64,000 bases of DNA from Shewanella aestuarii (GCF_011765625.1 NZ_CP050313.1:492501-556500), one strand, 5' to 3'. Positions 36,663-48,452 are shown, numbered from the stretch's first letter. Translations and numbers: made by a program. Notes: a model not told the origin generated them from the letters alone.

Positions 36663-37225
36663 ATACTCATTCCATGGGCATCTTCAAATTTATTTTGGCT
36701 TAATAATAATAAGTCAGTCAGCTCTCGTAGTGCGCCATGTCCCCCTTTGATATTAGTAACCATATGACAATGTTGCTTAACAAACGGGTGACCATCAGCA
36801 ACACAAACTGCAAGCCCTACGGCTTTCATGACAGGTAAATCTACCATGTCATCACCAATATAAGCCACTTCATCCGCGCTGACGTTATACTTTTTCATTA
36901 GTGTATTAAAGGGTACAAATTTGTCGTCGACACCTTGGTGAATATCGCATATACCCAATGCTGTCATGCGGTTTTCAACAATTTTAGATTTACGCCCGGT
37001 GATCACCGCAACATTGAAGCCGCTAGTTAGCACCGAGCGTACGCCGTATCCATCTCGAGTATGGAATGCTTTTGATTCTTCGCCGCTGTTGCTTAGATAA
37101 ATGCGACCATCAGAAAATACCCCATCAACATCGCAGATAAGCAGTTTTATTTTTTGCGCACGTTGCCAAATATCATCGCTGATAGGGCCATAAAAACCTT
37201 GATGGGTTTGAGCATTGTCAGCCAT
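36659..37225 (-). CDS. kdsC: KDO-8-phosphate phosphatase KdsC
   Basis: HAD-family phosphatase, 188 aa, hydrolysing 3-deoxy-D-manno-octulosonate 8-phosphate to KDO for the LPS core. The catalytic motif is LLICDVDGVFSDG (DxD-type), motif II lies in NVAVITGRKS, and motif IV in AYIGDDMVDLPVM. Starts one base after the kdsD stop. Confidence 0.95.
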   Translation of the reverse strand: MADNAQTHQGFYGPISDDIWQRAQKIKLLICDVDGVFSDGRIYLSNSGEESKAFHTRDGYGVRSVLTSGFNVAVITGRKSKIVENRMTALGICDIHQGVDDKFVPFNTLMKKYNVSADEVAYIGDDMVDLPVMKAVGLAVCVADGHPFVKQHCHMVTNIKGGHGALRELTDLLLLSQNKFEDAHGMSI

Positions 37226-37226
37226 G

Positions 37227-38204
37227 TTAAATCACTCCTGCTTTTACCATATCGAGCATATTTAATGCGCCAACGGGTTGCTGTTTATCATCGACCACAA
37301 TTAAACCATTTATGCTTTTGGATTCCATCACTTGTAGGGCTTGTGCAGCTAACACATCGGCTGGGCTAGTCACACAATTTGCGGTCATCACTTGTGATAT
37401 TGGGGTGGTACGTAAATTTACTTCAGCATCAATGACTCGGCGTAAATCACCATCAGTAAAAATACCGACTAAGGTGTTGTTATCATCAACAACCGCTGTC
37501 ATGCCAAGGCCTTTATTAGAAATTTCGTATAAGGCTTGGGTGATACAGATATCTTGCTTAACCAAAGGTAAGCTATCACCTTTATGCATAATATCATTAA
37601 CTTTTAATAATAATTTACGGCCTAGAGAACCACCTGGGTGCGAGAGGGCGAAGTCATCACGAGTAAAGCCCTTGGCTTGCAATAAAGCAACAGCAAGTGC
37701 ATCACCCATCACCAGTGTTGCTGTGGTACTGGATGTTGGGGCTAATCCAAGTGGACAGGCCTCTTCTGGGACTTCTATACATAAATGCAGTTTGGCTAGT
37801 TTTGCCATGTTGGATTCCGGTTTGCCAGTGATTGCAATAACCGGCACACCCATTCGTTGGATAACGGGCATTAGGGTTAGAATTTCACTGGACTCACCAG
37901 AGTTTGAAATAGCTAGAATAATGTCGCCTTTGGCTAACGCGCCCAAATCCCCATGGCTTGCTTCTCCTGGGTGGACAAAAAATGCCGGTGTACCTGTGCT
38001 AGCAAAGGTTGCAGAAATCTTATTGCCAATATGGCCTGATTTTCCCATGCCCATGACAATGACTTTACCTTTGCATTGCATGATTAATTCACAAGCTTGG
38101 CCGAAGGCATCAGAATCAACAAATTGATAAAGATTGTCTAAAGCTGCTTTTTCAATATCAATAACCTTACGGCCCCATTGGCGAAATTGATCTTGGTTTG
38201 CCAT
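37227..38204 (-). CDS. kdsD: Arabinose-5-phosphate isomerase KdsD
   Basis: Converts ribulose 5-phosphate to arabinose 5-phosphate, the first step of KDO synthesis. 325 aa: an SIS domain (VIVMGMGKSGHIGNKISATF; HPGEASHGDLG with a catalytic His region) and two C-terminal CBS domains (from about 205). I prefer ATG 38204 (MANQDQF), with AGAGAG upstream, since it gives the usual length; ATG 38240 would add 12 residues and overlap the exchanger stop by one base. Confidence 0.94.
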   Translation of the reverse strand: MANQDQFRQWGRKVIDIEKAALDNLYQFVDSDAFGQACELIMQCKGKVIVMGMGKSGHIGNKISATFASTGTPAFFVHPGEASHGDLGALAKGDIILAISNSGESSEILTLMPVIQRMGVPVIAITGKPESNMAKLAKLHLCIEVPEEACPLGLAPTSSTTATLVMGDALAVALLQAKGFTRDDFALSHPGGSLGRKLLLKVNDIMHKGDSLPLVKQDICITQALYEISNKGLGMTAVVDDNNTLVGIFTDGDLRRVIDAEVNLRTTPISQVMTANCVTSPADVLAAQALQVMESKSINGLIVVDDKQQPVGALNMLDMVKAGVI

Positions 38205-38239
38205 GTCTATCTCTCTTTGAAAATGTCCTTTATGCCCCA

Positions 38240-39202
38240 TTAATGAGCGCTGAAAACAGCGTATTGGTACGCAATAAAGGTAACGAGTAATAATGCGCCA
38301 TGCCAGCGTGTAAGCTGTTTTTTTGCTCCGCTAGATAACACTAGTACGGCTAATGCGGTGCTAGTGGCTAGCACCATATAAAAATCTCTATCTATGGCTG
38401 CGGCGTCAACTGCGCCTGGAGCAATAATGCCCGGTATGGCTAACACTGCCAAAATATTAAATAAGTTTGAACCAACAATGTTGCCAATGGCTAAATCGTC
38501 TTCTTTTTTTAGTACACCGGCCACACAGGCTGCTAGTTCTGGCAAACTGGTGCCAATAGCAATAATGGTTAAACCAATCACCAAATCGGATAAGCCATAG
38601 TATTTGGCAATTCCAACCGCGCCATCAACCATCCAACCGGCTGATAAAGGGAGCAAAACCATACCGATAATGATCCATATGATAGCATGAATTGTCTTAA
38701 CGTCTTTAGGGATCTCATCATCCATTTCTTGATCTAACGCATCTGCTTCTTTGTTACGCATTGCTTGGAAAATAAAGGTTCCCATCACTAACAAAAAGGC
38801 TGCTATAAGAATTAAGCCTTCCATTCGCGTTAACGTGCCGTCATGGATTAAATAGCCAGCTAAAACCGTGCCCGCTAACATAATTGGAATTTCACGTTTT
38901 AAGGTCTGTGAACCAACGGAAATGGCACCTAATAGGGCTGTTAAGCCTAGTATTAAGGTGATATTGGCAATGTTAGAACCCAGTACATTACCAATTGCGG
39001 TGTCGTTCATGCCATCCATTGATGCTGTTGCGGCAACAAACATTTCTGGTGCTGAACTTCCCATCGCAACGATGGTTAAGCCAATAAGCATGGGGGGTAA
39101 TCCAAGATTACGCGCAAATGCTGATGCACCGTAAACAAACTTATCAGCACTATAAATTAATACCGCTAAACCAGCACATAATAATAAAATATTAACTAAC
39201 AT
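38240..39202 (-). CDS. Calcium/sodium exchanger family protein (YrbG-like)
   Basis: Inner-membrane cation exchanger with ten predicted helices in two inverted halves, 320 aa. The alpha repeats are visible as GSSAPEMFVA with GNVLGSN in the first half and GTSLPELAAC with GNIVGSN in the second, the ion-binding Glu/Asn pattern of CaCA exchangers. It is first in the LPS (kds-lpt) transcription unit and divergent from mlaF, as in E. coli (yrbG). Ion specificity is not proven. Confidence 0.93.
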   Translation of the reverse strand: MLVNILLLCAGLAVLIYSADKFVYGASAFARNLGLPPMLIGLTIVAMGSSAPEMFVAATASMDGMNDTAIGNVLGSNIANITLILGLTALLGAISVGSQTLKREIPIMLAGTVLAGYLIHDGTLTRMEGLILIAAFLLVMGTFIFQAMRNKEADALDQEMDDEIPKDVKTIHAIIWIIIGMVLLPLSAGWMVDGAVGIAKYYGLSDLVIGLTIIAIGTSLPELAACVAGVLKKEDDLAIGNIVGSNLFNILAVLAIPGIIAPGAVDAAAIDRDFYMVLATSTALAVLVLSSGAKKQLTRWHGALLLVTFIAYQYAVFSAH

Positions 39203-39424
39203 GAGATCCCTTCAATTTAAATTCTGGGGCTATTTTCCCTGCAAATGCACTAAATTGAAAGTATCAATAACAATATGAGAATTTATTTTAATCAGTTAGC
39301 TGTAAGGTTAATTTAGTTTCATAATTGATGTGTTTTGTGGTGTGCTTGTTGTTAGGTCTGCAACATTGACGTAAAATCTAATAGTCATTGAAATGCTAGG
39401 ACGGCCACTATCTCTTCAAATATC

Positions 39425-40249
39425 ATGTCTGATACATCAATTGTACTCAAAAATCCATTAGTAGAAGTTTCACACCTTAGTTTTAGTCGAGGTGAAAAAG
39501 TTATTTTTGACGATATTTCACTGATTATCCCCAAAGGAAAAGTGACAGCCATCATGGGACCCAGTGGTATAGGCAAAACCACCTTACTTAAATTGATTGG
39601 GGCGCAGTTAACACCTGACAGTGGTGAGGTTTTATTTGATGGTCAAAATATTCATCAATTATCACGCAGTGAGCTTTATCAATTACGCAAACGTATGAGT
39701 ATGTTATTCCAAAGCGGCGCTTTGTTTACTGATATGAATGTGTTTGACAATGTCGCCTTTGCGTTGAGGGAACATTCTGGTCTGCCTGAGGAAATCATTC
39801 GTCGTATTGTTTTAATGAAGCTACAGGCGGTTGGTTTAAGGGGCGCGGCTTATATGATGCCAAGTGAGTTGTCTGGCGGTATGCAACGTCGCGCTGCGTT
39901 AGCAAGAGCGATAGCATTAGAACCTGAAATGGTAATGTATGATGAGCCATTTGCAGGGCAAGACCCTATTTCTATGGGGATGCTGGTTAAATTGATCCGT
40001 GAATTATCTGATTCGTTAAAGCTCACTTCAATTGTGATCTCTCACGACGTAAAAGAAGTACTTGGTATCGCTGATTATGTTTATGTGGTTGCAGACAAAA
40101 AAGTGATTGCCAAAGGTACGCCAGCAGAGCTAAGAGACGCTGACAATCCTCAATTAAAACAATTTATTGAAGGAGCTCCCGATGGGCCTGTTCCATTTCA
40201 TTATCCAGCTGCCGATTATTTACAGGAGTTAATTAATGCAGGGGATTAA
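39425..40249 (+). CDS. mlaF: Phospholipid transport ATP-binding protein MlaF
   Basis: ATPase of the MlaFEDB complex, which moves phospholipids between the inner membrane and MlaC to keep outer-membrane asymmetry. 274 aa; Walker [11 protein letters not shown]-loop LFQSGALF, signature LSGGMQRR, Walker [12 protein letters not shown]. First gene of mlaFEDCB-ibaG-murA. The stop overlaps mlaE by 14 bases. Confidence 0.95.
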   Translation: MSDTSIVLKNPLVEVSHLSFSRGEKVIFDDISLIIPKGKVTAIMGPSGIGKTTLLKLIGAQLTPDSGEVLFDGQNIHQLSRSELYQLRKRMSMLFQSGALFTDMNVFDNVAFALREHSGLPEEIIRRIVLMKLQAVGLRGAAYMMPSELSGGMQRRAALARAIALEPEMVMYDEPFAGQDPISMGMLVKLIRELSDSLKLTSIVISHDVKEVLGIADYVYVVADKKVIAKGTPAELRDADNPQLKQFIEGAPDGPVPFHYPAADYLQELINAGD

Positions 40250-41021
40250 TTGGATTGCAGATATAGGCCGCTATGCTATCGGGCTGATTGCAAGTTTAGG
40301 CAATGCAGGATTACTGCTATGGCGTGCACTGGTGCACATGCCAAATCCTAAAAAGATGATGCCATTAGTTGTGAAGCAAATTTATGTGCTTGGCGTACGT
40401 TCAATGGTGATTATTATTGTATCAGGTTTGTTTATTGGCATGGTGTTAGCGCTTCAAGGCTACACTTTGTTAGTCGACTTTGGCACTGAAGACAGTTTGG
40501 GGCCTATGGTGGCACTTAGTTTATTACGTGAGCTAGGACCGGTTGTTACAGCGCTGCTGTTTGCTGGGCGTGCTGGCTCAGCATTAACCGCCGAGATTGG
40601 CCTGATGAAATCTACTGAACAGTTATCTAGTTTAGAAATGATGGCGATTGATCCTTTAAGGCAAGTGATTGCTCCACGTTTTTGGGCTGGAGTGATCTGC
40701 ATGCCATTACTTGCCTTGATGTTTAGCTTAGTAGGTATTTTTGGCGGCCACCTTGTCGGGGTTGAGTGGAAAGGCATCGACAGTGGTGCATTTTGGTCAA
40801 TTTTGCAGGCATCCATTGAATGGCGACAAGATATTGCCAATTCAATCATTAAAAGTACGGTGTTTGGTATAGTGGTTACCTGGATAGCCTTATACCGAGG
40901 CTATGAAGTGATGCCCAATCCAGAAGGAATTAGTCGAGCAACCACCTCTACGGTTGTGCAGGCCAGTTTAGCGGTTTTAGCCTTGGACTTTTTGCTGACG
41001 GCAATCATGTTCGGAAATTAA
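40236..41021 (+). CDS. mlaE: Phospholipid transport permease MlaE
   Basis: Integral inner-membrane permease of the Mla system, 261 aa with five or six hydrophobic segments. Family motifs seen are [20 protein letters not shown] (N-terminal), [20 protein letters not shown] and [15 protein letters not shown] (the MlaF coupling region). Confidence 0.95.
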   Translation: MQGINWIADIGRYAIGLIASLGNAGLLLWRALVHMPNPKKMMPLVVKQIYVLGVRSMVIIIVSGLFIGMVLALQGYTLLVDFGTEDSLGPMVALSLLRELGPVVTALLFAGRAGSALTAEIGLMKSTEQLSSLEMMAIDPLRQVIAPRFWAGVICMPLLALMFSLVGIFGGHLVGVEWKGIDSGAFWSILQASIEWRQDIANSIIKSTVFGIVVTWIALYRGYEVMPNPEGISRATTSTVVQASLAVLALDFLLTAIMFGN

Positions 41022-41056
41022 GATTAATTCATTAACTTATTAAGTGGTTTAAGCGT

Positions 41057-41530
41057 ATGTTGACACGGAAAATTGAGTTGTTAGTCGGTCTGTTTTTACT
41101 GTCAGGATTGATTGCGTTTTGTGTATTGGTCTTCAATGTGGCTAATGTCAAAGTAGACACTCAGGATAGTAAATATTCACTTATTGCTGAATTTAATAAT
41201 ATTGGCGGACTTAAAGTTCGAGCACCGGTAAAAGTCGGTGGCGTGGTTGTTGGGCGAGTTTCTGAAATTACTCTTGATGATCGTAAACTGGTGCCCATTG
41301 TCACCTTGACCATGGATAAGCGTTATGATCAGTTTCCTGAAACCAGTAGTTTATCTATTTTAACTTCCGGTTTACTTGGTGAGCAATTTATTGGCTTAAC
41401 CCCAGGCTTTATTGATGATGATATTGCTATGCTTGGTGATGGCGATAAGGTTCATGACACCCGAGGCGCGCTGATTTTAGAAGATTTAATTGGTCAGTTG
41501 TTATACAGCATGTCTTCAAAAGATAAATAG
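41057..41530 (+). CDS. mlaD: Phospholipid transport MCE protein MlaD
   Basis: Single-pass inner-membrane protein (membrane helix about 6-28) with one periplasmic MCE domain (YSLIAEFNNIGGLKVRAPVKVGGVVVG) that forms the hexameric lipid channel over MlaE. 157 aa, the usual length. Starts 35 bases after mlaE. Confidence 0.95.
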   Translation: MLTRKIELLVGLFLLSGLIAFCVLVFNVANVKVDTQDSKYSLIAEFNNIGGLKVRAPVKVGGVVVGRVSEITLDDRKLVPIVTLTMDKRYDQFPETSSLSILTSGLLGEQFIGLTPGFIDDDIAMLGDGDKVHDTRGALILEDLIGQLLYSMSSKDK

Positions 41531-41540
41531 GAGCGAGTTT

Positions 41541-42194
41541 ATGCAAGCACTGTCAGTCCGTATATTTCCTGTGATTTTATTGCTATTGAGCACGCAGATA
41601 TTCGCTGCTGAGGTAAACACTAAAGATCCTTATGAATTAGTGAAGCAGGTTTCAAATCAAGTTTTTGACCGTTTTCAGCAAGATAAGAGCTTAATCACTC
41701 AAGATAAAAATTATATTGAAGTGATTGTTACCGATGAGCTAATGCCTTATGTCGATTACAAGTACACGGCTTACAAGGTAATGGGCCAATATTTGCGTGA
41801 AACCAATGATGATCAACGAGATCGCTTTGTTGAAGCATTTAAAAGTTATTTGATTGCCACCTATGCGCAAACCTTGACTGAGTATAGCGATCAAACCTTA
41901 GCATTTGATCCTGCCGTTGATTTCCGTCAAGAAAAGTTTGCTGATGTTAATATGCAGATTATTGAGAATGGACGTCCACCGATTAAGGTACAGTTTAAAG
42001 CGCGTCGCTTGAAAGATGGCACATGGAAGGTATTCGATTTAGTTGCTGAAGGAGTGAGCTTGCTGGCTTCGAAACAATCAGAAATATCCAATTTAATTCG
42101 TCAACAAGGCATTGAATCAGTGATCACTATGCTGAATGAGAAAGCGCAGCAGAAAATAGACAATCAAACGCAAACGGGAGGCAATCCCGCGTGA
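41541..42194 (+). CDS. mlaC: Phospholipid-binding periplasmic shuttle MlaC
   Basis: Soluble periplasmic carrier, 217 aa, moving phospholipids between MlaFEDB and the outer-membrane MlaA complex. Signal peptide about 1-21 (ending IFAAE), then the NTF2-like lipid pocket fold (TDELMPYVDYKYTAYKVMGQ, DRFVEAFKSYLIATYAQTL, FKARRLKDGTWKVFDLVAEG). The ATG at 41541 has AGGAG upstream; the open frame before it runs inside mlaD and is not coding. Confidence 0.94.
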   Translation: MQALSVRIFPVILLLLSTQIFAAEVNTKDPYELVKQVSNQVFDRFQQDKSLITQDKNYIEVIVTDELMPYVDYKYTAYKVMGQYLRETNDDQRDRFVEAFKSYLIATYAQTLTEYSDQTLAFDPAVDFRQEKFADVNMQIIENGRPPIKVQFKARRLKDGTWKVFDLVAEGVSLLASKQSEISNLIRQQGIESVITMLNEKAQQKIDNQTQTGGNPA

Positions 42195-42523
42195 TTAGCT
42201 TTGAACAACAGGGCGAGACTTGTTTACTGCAAGGGCAATTAACTCAAGATGAGGTCACACAATTGTGGCCTAATCGTCATCAACTATTTACTGCATCCAC
42301 CCAAGTGTTAGACTTGTCGGCTTTGACTTATGCTGATAGTGCCGGTATCGCCATGCTATTAGCTATGAAAGGATTCCCAAGCATTGAGGGTGTAACGGAT
42401 AATGAGCAACAATCCGCTGCGAATGTGCCCATGTCACGGACCTTAGTTAATCCTAGTGCTCAATTAACAAAAATGATTGAGTTATATGATTTAGATGCAT
42501 TTTTTGCTGCATCAGCAAGATAA
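42191..42523 (+). CDS. mlaB: STAS-domain protein MlaB
   Basis: Cytoplasmic STAS partner of MlaF, 110 aa, needed for ATPase complex stability. The hallmark is VLDLSALTYADSAGIAMLLAM (conserved Asp-Ser-Ala). Begins at GTG 42191, overlapping the mlaC stop by four bases. Confidence 0.9.
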   Translation: MISFEQQGETCLLQGQLTQDEVTQLWPNRHQLFTASTQVLDLSALTYADSAGIAMLLAMKGFPSIEGVTDNEQQSAANVPMSRTLVNPSAQLTKMIELYDLDAFFAASAR

Positions 42524-42594
42524 ATTAACCCAGTAGTTATTTAACGAATTTAGAAGTTTGCTGCCAAAGCCAGCTTCGTAAAAAGGTAAAATTC

Positions 42595-44120
<1,526 letters not shown>

Positions 44121-44142
44121 TTTTAATTAAATACATGCTAGT

Positions 44143-44174
44143 AAAAAGCCATCAACGCGTTGATGGCTTTTTTA
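44143..44174. terminator. Bidirectional terminator between murA and degS
   Basis: AAAAAGCCATCAACG / CGTTGATGGCTTTTT near-perfect palindrome with A and T flanks on either side, 22 bases after the murA stop and 16 before the degS stop. Confidence 0.92.
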
Positions 44175-44189
44175 ATGATTTTTAATTGG

Positions 44190-45266
44190 TTATTCTGGCA
44201 ATGTGCTTTTTTCCACAATATAAACTGGCACTTGTTGCCTTTGACCTTTACGAATAATCGTCAAGATGATTTTTTGACCTGGTGGGGTCTCGGCTATTCT
44301 ATCCATCAGCATTTCAACGCCAGGAACTTCTTCATCTTCATAAGCCACAATCACATCTCGTGGTTGGATATCTGCCACTGCAGCAGGCCCATTAGGATCA
44401 ATTCCTGTCACAAATACGCCTTTTAAATCGGGCAAATTCAATATTTGGGCAACGACTGGCGTTAACGGTTCACCAGAGATACCCAGAGCGCCGCGGATAA
44501 CGCGACCATCAGCAATCAATTTATTCATAATGCTGTGTGCTAATTTTATTGGAATAGCAAAGCTAATACCGTTACCACCATTATCTCCACCAACCTGAAA
44601 TGCTGCAGTGTTTATGCCGATAATTTCTCCTGTGGTGTCAATTAATGCACCACCAGAATTACCTGCATTAATTGCAGCATCAGTTTGTAAGAAATCTAAA
44701 TATCCAGAACTTAAACCACTGCGACCGGTAGCGCTAATAATTCCTTGAGTGATGGTTTGCCCTAAGTTATAGGGATTACCAATAGCTAAAACTACATCAC
44801 CAACTAGTGCAGGATTATTTATATTGATGGGTACGACCGGAAGGTTATCACCTTCAATTTTTAGCACGGCTAAATCGGTTTCAGGATCTGAACCGACAAT
44901 CTCAGATGTGAACCGTCTTCCATCTTGTAAGGCGATAACAATTTCATCAGCACGTTTAATGACATGGTAGTTGGTTAATATATAACCTTGCTTACTCATG
45001 ATCACTCCAGAGCCTAATCCTTGCAAAGAGCTGGAATTAAGGGGCTTTGTTTGATCTATGCTCAAACTATATATGTTAACTACCGCAGGGGCTGCGCGGC
45101 GAACTGCTTTAGAAAATGAAAGCTCAGAGCTAATATCTGCGCGATGGGTTAAGCCGCTTTTAAACGGACTACCATAAAATGAAGTGGCAAGTAAAAAAAC
45201 TGCAGCCATGATCAGACCAAAAAGGATGGCTTTGCCGAGGTATATGCAAATGTCTTTAACGTTCAT
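44190..45266 (-). CDS. degS: Site-1 protease of the sigma-E pathway, DegS
   Basis: Inner-membrane-anchored serine protease that cleaves anti-sigma factor RseA when misfolded outer-membrane proteins bind its PDZ domain. 358 aa: one membrane anchor (about 10-30), trypsin-like domain with His in NYHVIK, Asp in ETDLAV and Ser in GNSGGA, and a single PDZ domain, which distinguishes it from DegP/DegQ. The ATG at 45266 gives the family N-terminus; the frame is open 15 codons further upstream. Confidence 0.94.
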   Translation of the reverse strand: MNVKDICIYLGKAILFGLIMAAVFLLATSFYGSPFKSGLTHRADISSELSFSKAVRRAAPAVVNIYSLSIDQTKPLNSSSLQGLGSGVIMSKQGYILTNYHVIKRADEIVIALQDGRRFTSEIVGSDPETDLAVLKIEGDNLPVVPININNPALVGDVVLAIGNPYNLGQTITQGIISATGRSGLSSGYLDFLQTDAAINAGNSGGALIDTTGEIIGINTAAFQVGGDNGGNGISFAIPIKLAHSIMNKLIADGRVIRGALGISGEPLTPVVAQILNLPDLKGVFVTGIDPNGPAAVADIQPRDVIVAYEDEEVPGVEMLMDRIAETPPGQKIILTIIRKGQRQQVPVYIVEKSTLPE

Positions 45267-45308
45267 AGTCTGAAAATAGGGCAAATGAGTGTGTAATACT
45301 AACATAGC

Positions 45309-45349
45309 CAAAAAAAATAAGCATGGAAGTTGCCACTTCGATGCTTATT
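45309..45349 (-). terminator. Terminator of degQ
   Basis: 15-bp stem with one mismatch (45316-45330 with 45335-45349), loop TGCC. Read on the minus strand it ends in a run of eight T, so degQ and degS are largely separate units. Confidence 0.85.
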
Positions 45350-45417
45350 TTTATGATTGCTAACATTAGCTTATGCTAACCAATATTCCAATATCCTAGG
45401 CTGGTTAGCCATTTGGT

Positions 45418-46767
45418 TTAGCGCAATATGAGATAGCTGATATTGTTATCCCGTAAGATTTTTAATGCCACTGAACCTTGCTGATCTTCTAGCAGTTTTT
45501 TCAATGCTTGCAGATTTTTAGTTTTAGTACGATTGACGCCGACAATCACATCACCTTTTTGTAGGCCCGCTAGCGCTGAAGGAGAACCTTGAGCAACTTC
45601 AGTGATTTCAATACCTTTACTACCGTTTTCTAGCTTAGCGCCTCGTAGCATTGGGTGTAATGATCCTGCTGCGGCAACAACGGTATCTGCTTCACCTAAA
45701 GTGGCTTTAACCGTTTTGTTATCACCATCGCGAATTAATCCAAACTCAACTTTAGCGCCTGCGCCCATGGTGGCAACTTTGGCACGGAGTTCTTGGAAGG
45801 TTTTAATTTTACGACCATTTACGCTAACCAAAATATCTCCGGCTTTGATACCCGCTTTGTCGGCAGCGCTATCGGGTACAACCTCATTAACGAATGCACC
45901 ATGTTGAGTATCAAGACCAAAGGCTTTGGCGAGTTCATTATCTAAATCACGACCAGTTACACCTAGCACGCCACGCTTAACTTCACCATGTTCAATAATT
46001 TGCTGCACTAAGTTGTTAACCATATTGGCTGGTATAGCAAAGCCAATACCAACATTACCGCCATTTGGCGCAACAATGGCGGTGTTAATACCAATTAACT
46101 CACCATTTAAATTGACCAGAGCGCCGCCTGAGTTACCGCTATTAATCGCGGCATCAGTTTGAATAAAGTTTTCTAGCATCTCAATGCCTAAACCGCTGCG
46201 GCCTAACGCACTAACAATGCCAGAGGTTACGGTTTGGCCTAAGCCAAATGGATTACCAATCGCAACCGCAAAATCACCGACTCGAATTTCATCGGAATCG
46301 GTTTGTTTGATCGCTGTTAAGTTTTTCGCTTCAATCTGTAATAATGCAATATCTGATTCTTTGTCTGAACCGATTAACTTAGCAGTGATTTCACGACCAT
46401 CACTTAAACCAATTTGAATGTCATCTGCGCCATTAATAACATGGTTGTTGGTTACTATATAACCTTTGTTCGCATCAATAATGACCCCAGAACCTAAACC
46501 TCTAAATGGACGTTCTTGTACTTGTTCGCGTGGAGCGTTTGGCCCAAAGAAATAACGAAAAGCATCGGGAACCTGCTGTTTTGATACTTGAGTGCCAGAG
46601 ACCGCTACCGACACTACTGCGGGTGTTGTGCGTTCTAACATGGGCGCTAAACTGGGTAATGCTTGCCCATCAACGGATTGCGGGAGCGCCGCTTGTGAGA
46701 TAGCAGGCATAAGAGTTAATGAAGCGGTTAATAAGGCGGCTGAAACTAAAGTCAATTTCGTTTTCAT
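45418..46767 (-). CDS. degQ: Periplasmic serine protease DegQ (DegP family)
   Basis: HtrA-type chaperone-protease of the periplasm, 449 aa. Signal peptide about 1-25 (ending SQA), protease domain with His in TNNHVING, Asp in ESDIALL and Ser in NSGNSGGALV, then two PDZ domains (about 255-345 and 360-449). The ATG at 46767 is preceded by CAGGAG; an ATG at 46788 adds seven residues. Length is nearer DegQ than DegP, and DegQ next to degS is the usual arrangement. Confidence 0.94.
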   Translation of the reverse strand: MKTKLTLVSAALLTASLTLMPAISQAALPQSVDGQALPSLAPMLERTTPAVVSVAVSGTQVSKQQVPDAFRYFFGPNAPREQVQERPFRGLGSGVIIDANKGYIVTNNHVINGADDIQIGLSDGREITAKLIGSDKESDIALLQIEAKNLTAIKQTDSDEIRVGDFAVAIGNPFGLGQTVTSGIVSALGRSGLGIEMLENFIQTDAAINSGNSGGALVNLNGELIGINTAIVAPNGGNVGIGFAIPANMVNNLVQQIIEHGEVKRGVLGVTGRDLDNELAKAFGLDTQHGAFVNEVVPDSAADKAGIKAGDILVSVNGRKIKTFQELRAKVATMGAGAKVEFGLIRDGDNKTVKATLGEADTVVAAAGSLHPMLRGAKLENGSKGIEITEVAQGSPSALAGLQKGDVIVGVNRTKTKNLQALKKLLEDQQGSVALKILRDNNISYLILR

Positions 46768-47082
46768 TAATGTGGCTCCTGTTGACATACACGCTTTACA
46801 TAAAATATGTGGTTTGTATGTCAGATTTCAAAGTTAAATATCGTTAATCATTTTGGATTGCGACTTTGTATATCAATGTGCTCTAAGTGTTTGTTCGTCT
46901 TTTAAAGTTAAGAGTTTGATGCCGAGAGTTCATAATCATGACTAATCAGTCTGAGTTGTGATTGTTTGCATTAGTTCATCGACGATTAACAAAGGTTAAT
47001 TTAATGGAGTTAAGCGGTTACTTGCCTATTCGCTTTAATGTTATTATTCGCGTCCATTTATTTCATTTAGCGAGCAAACGTT

Positions 47083-48192
47083 GTGACCCAGTTGACTCCT
47101 TGGCAGCATTATCAACAAGATTTAAAGCGTGATGATTTTTCCCATGATCTTGCACAAGAACAGGCGGTTAAAGCATTGCAACGGGTTTATGATGAGCTAT
47201 TAGAAGTAAATAAACCCACATCAGGTTTAGCTAAAATGATGTCATTGTTAGGTAAGAAGCCAGCAAGAAGTGTGCAAGGTTTATATCTTTGGGGTGGTGT
47301 TGGCCGCGGTAAAACCTACTTGATGGATACCTTTTATGATGCTTTGCCAGGTGATAAGAAGCTAAGAGCGCATTTTCACCGCTTTATGCATCAACTTCAT
47401 CATGATTTAGATGAACAAAAAGGTATTCAAGATCCGTTACTTGTCATTGCAAAAAAGATGGCAAAACAATATCAAGTTATCTGTTTTGATGAGTTTTTTG
47501 TGTCAGACATTACTGACGCTATGCTACTTGGTACGCTATTTCAAGCCTTATTCAAAGAGGGAGTTGCTTTAGTCGCCACATCAAACATAATTCCTGATGA
47601 ACTGTATAAAAATGGTTTACAACGGGCGCGTTTTTTACCGGCCATTGCGCTCATTAATCAGCATTGCCAAATTTTGAATGTTGACTCTGGTATTGATTAT
47701 CGCTTACGCACATTAGAGCAAGCTGAGATTTATCATTATCCATTAGATCAGCAAGCTGAGCAAAATCTACAAACTTACTTTAAACAGCTTGCGCCTGAAT
47801 CAGAGGTGTTTACGGATTCGCTTGAAATCGATGGTCGACATATTGCCATCATAAAACAGTCGCAAGGGGTCTTATTAGCAAATTTCAGGGATTTATGTGA
47901 TGGACCACGTTCACAACGTGATTACATGGAAATCGCCCGACTTTACCATACAGTGCTATTAAGCAACCTTGAGCAAATGGGTGATCAATTAACGGGTGAT
48001 GATATTGCACGACGCTTTTTGGCGATGGTGGATGAGTTTTATGAGCGTAATGTTAAGTTGATTATTTCAGCCCAAGTGCCTTTAGAGGAAATATATACCC
48101 AAGGCTTATTAAGCTTTGAGTTTCGTCGCTGCCGTTCAAGGCTGATTGAAATGCAATCCCATGATTATCTTAAATTAGAACATTTACCATAA
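47083..48192 (+). CDS. zapE: Cell division AFG1-family ATPase ZapE
   Basis: AFG1-type ATPase, 369 aa, that binds FtsZ and is needed for division under stress in E. coli. Walker A is GGVGRGKTYLMD and Walker B ICFDEFFVSD. Starts at GTG 47083 with a weak ribosome-binding site. The 315-base gap 46768-47082 between degQ and zapE shows no supported gene or clear motif. Usually sits beside rplM, as here. Confidence 0.93.
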   Translation: MTQLTPWQHYQQDLKRDDFSHDLAQEQAVKALQRVYDELLEVNKPTSGLAKMMSLLGKKPARSVQGLYLWGGVGRGKTYLMDTFYDALPGDKKLRAHFHRFMHQLHHDLDEQKGIQDPLLVIAKKMAKQYQVICFDEFFVSDITDAMLLGTLFQALFKEGVALVATSNIIPDELYKNGLQRARFLPAIALINQHCQILNVDSGIDYRLRTLEQAEIYHYPLDQQAEQNLQTYFKQLAPESEVFTDSLEIDGRHIAIIKQSQGVLLANFRDLCDGPRSQRDYMEIARLYHTVLLSNLEQMGDQLTGDDIARRFLAMVDEFYERNVKLIISAQVPLEEIYTQGLLSFEFRRCRSRLIEMQSHDYLKLEHLP

Positions 48193-48276
48193 GATGCCAT
48201 CATTCACCTTGTCATGGCAGGCGTAAATCTTGTCGATTAAGTGATCAAATTATTTGTATTTTTTCCTAAAAAGCAG

Positions 48277-48305
48277 GTGATTTTTACATCTTGTTTGCGT
48301 ATAAT
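48277..48305 (+). promoter_or_regulatory. Promoter of rplM-rpsI
   Basis: Perfect -10 TATAAT at 48300-48305 preceded by GCG; the -35 (GTGATT near 48277) is weak. It would start transcription near 48312, leaving a leader of about 140 bases before rplM. Confidence 0.45.
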
Positions 48306-48311
48306 CCGCCA

Positions 48312-48452
48312 CCTGCCCACGTTACTCCGCCGAATGGGGCGGAAGTTGTAAGCCAATATTCATGCTCGAAGGGGCAAGAATCGGTAATTTTGTGTTGATT
48401 GCATTTGCATTCAGCATGTGAGACAGAATTTTAAACATTGGGTTTTTGTATA
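48312..48452 (+). promoter_or_regulatory. Putative structured 5' leader of rplM (L13 leader)
   Basis: About 140 untranslated bases with a TCCGCC (48326-48331) / GGCGGA (48338-48343) hairpin and further pairing potential. In E. coli L13 represses its own operon through the mRNA leader; a similar role here is inference from position and structure. Confidence 0.4.

Noticed and set aside
37312..38127. 271-codon open frame on the plus strand
   Set aside because: Lies wholly inside kdsD on the other strand; composition is that of an antisense shadow and kdsD is certain.
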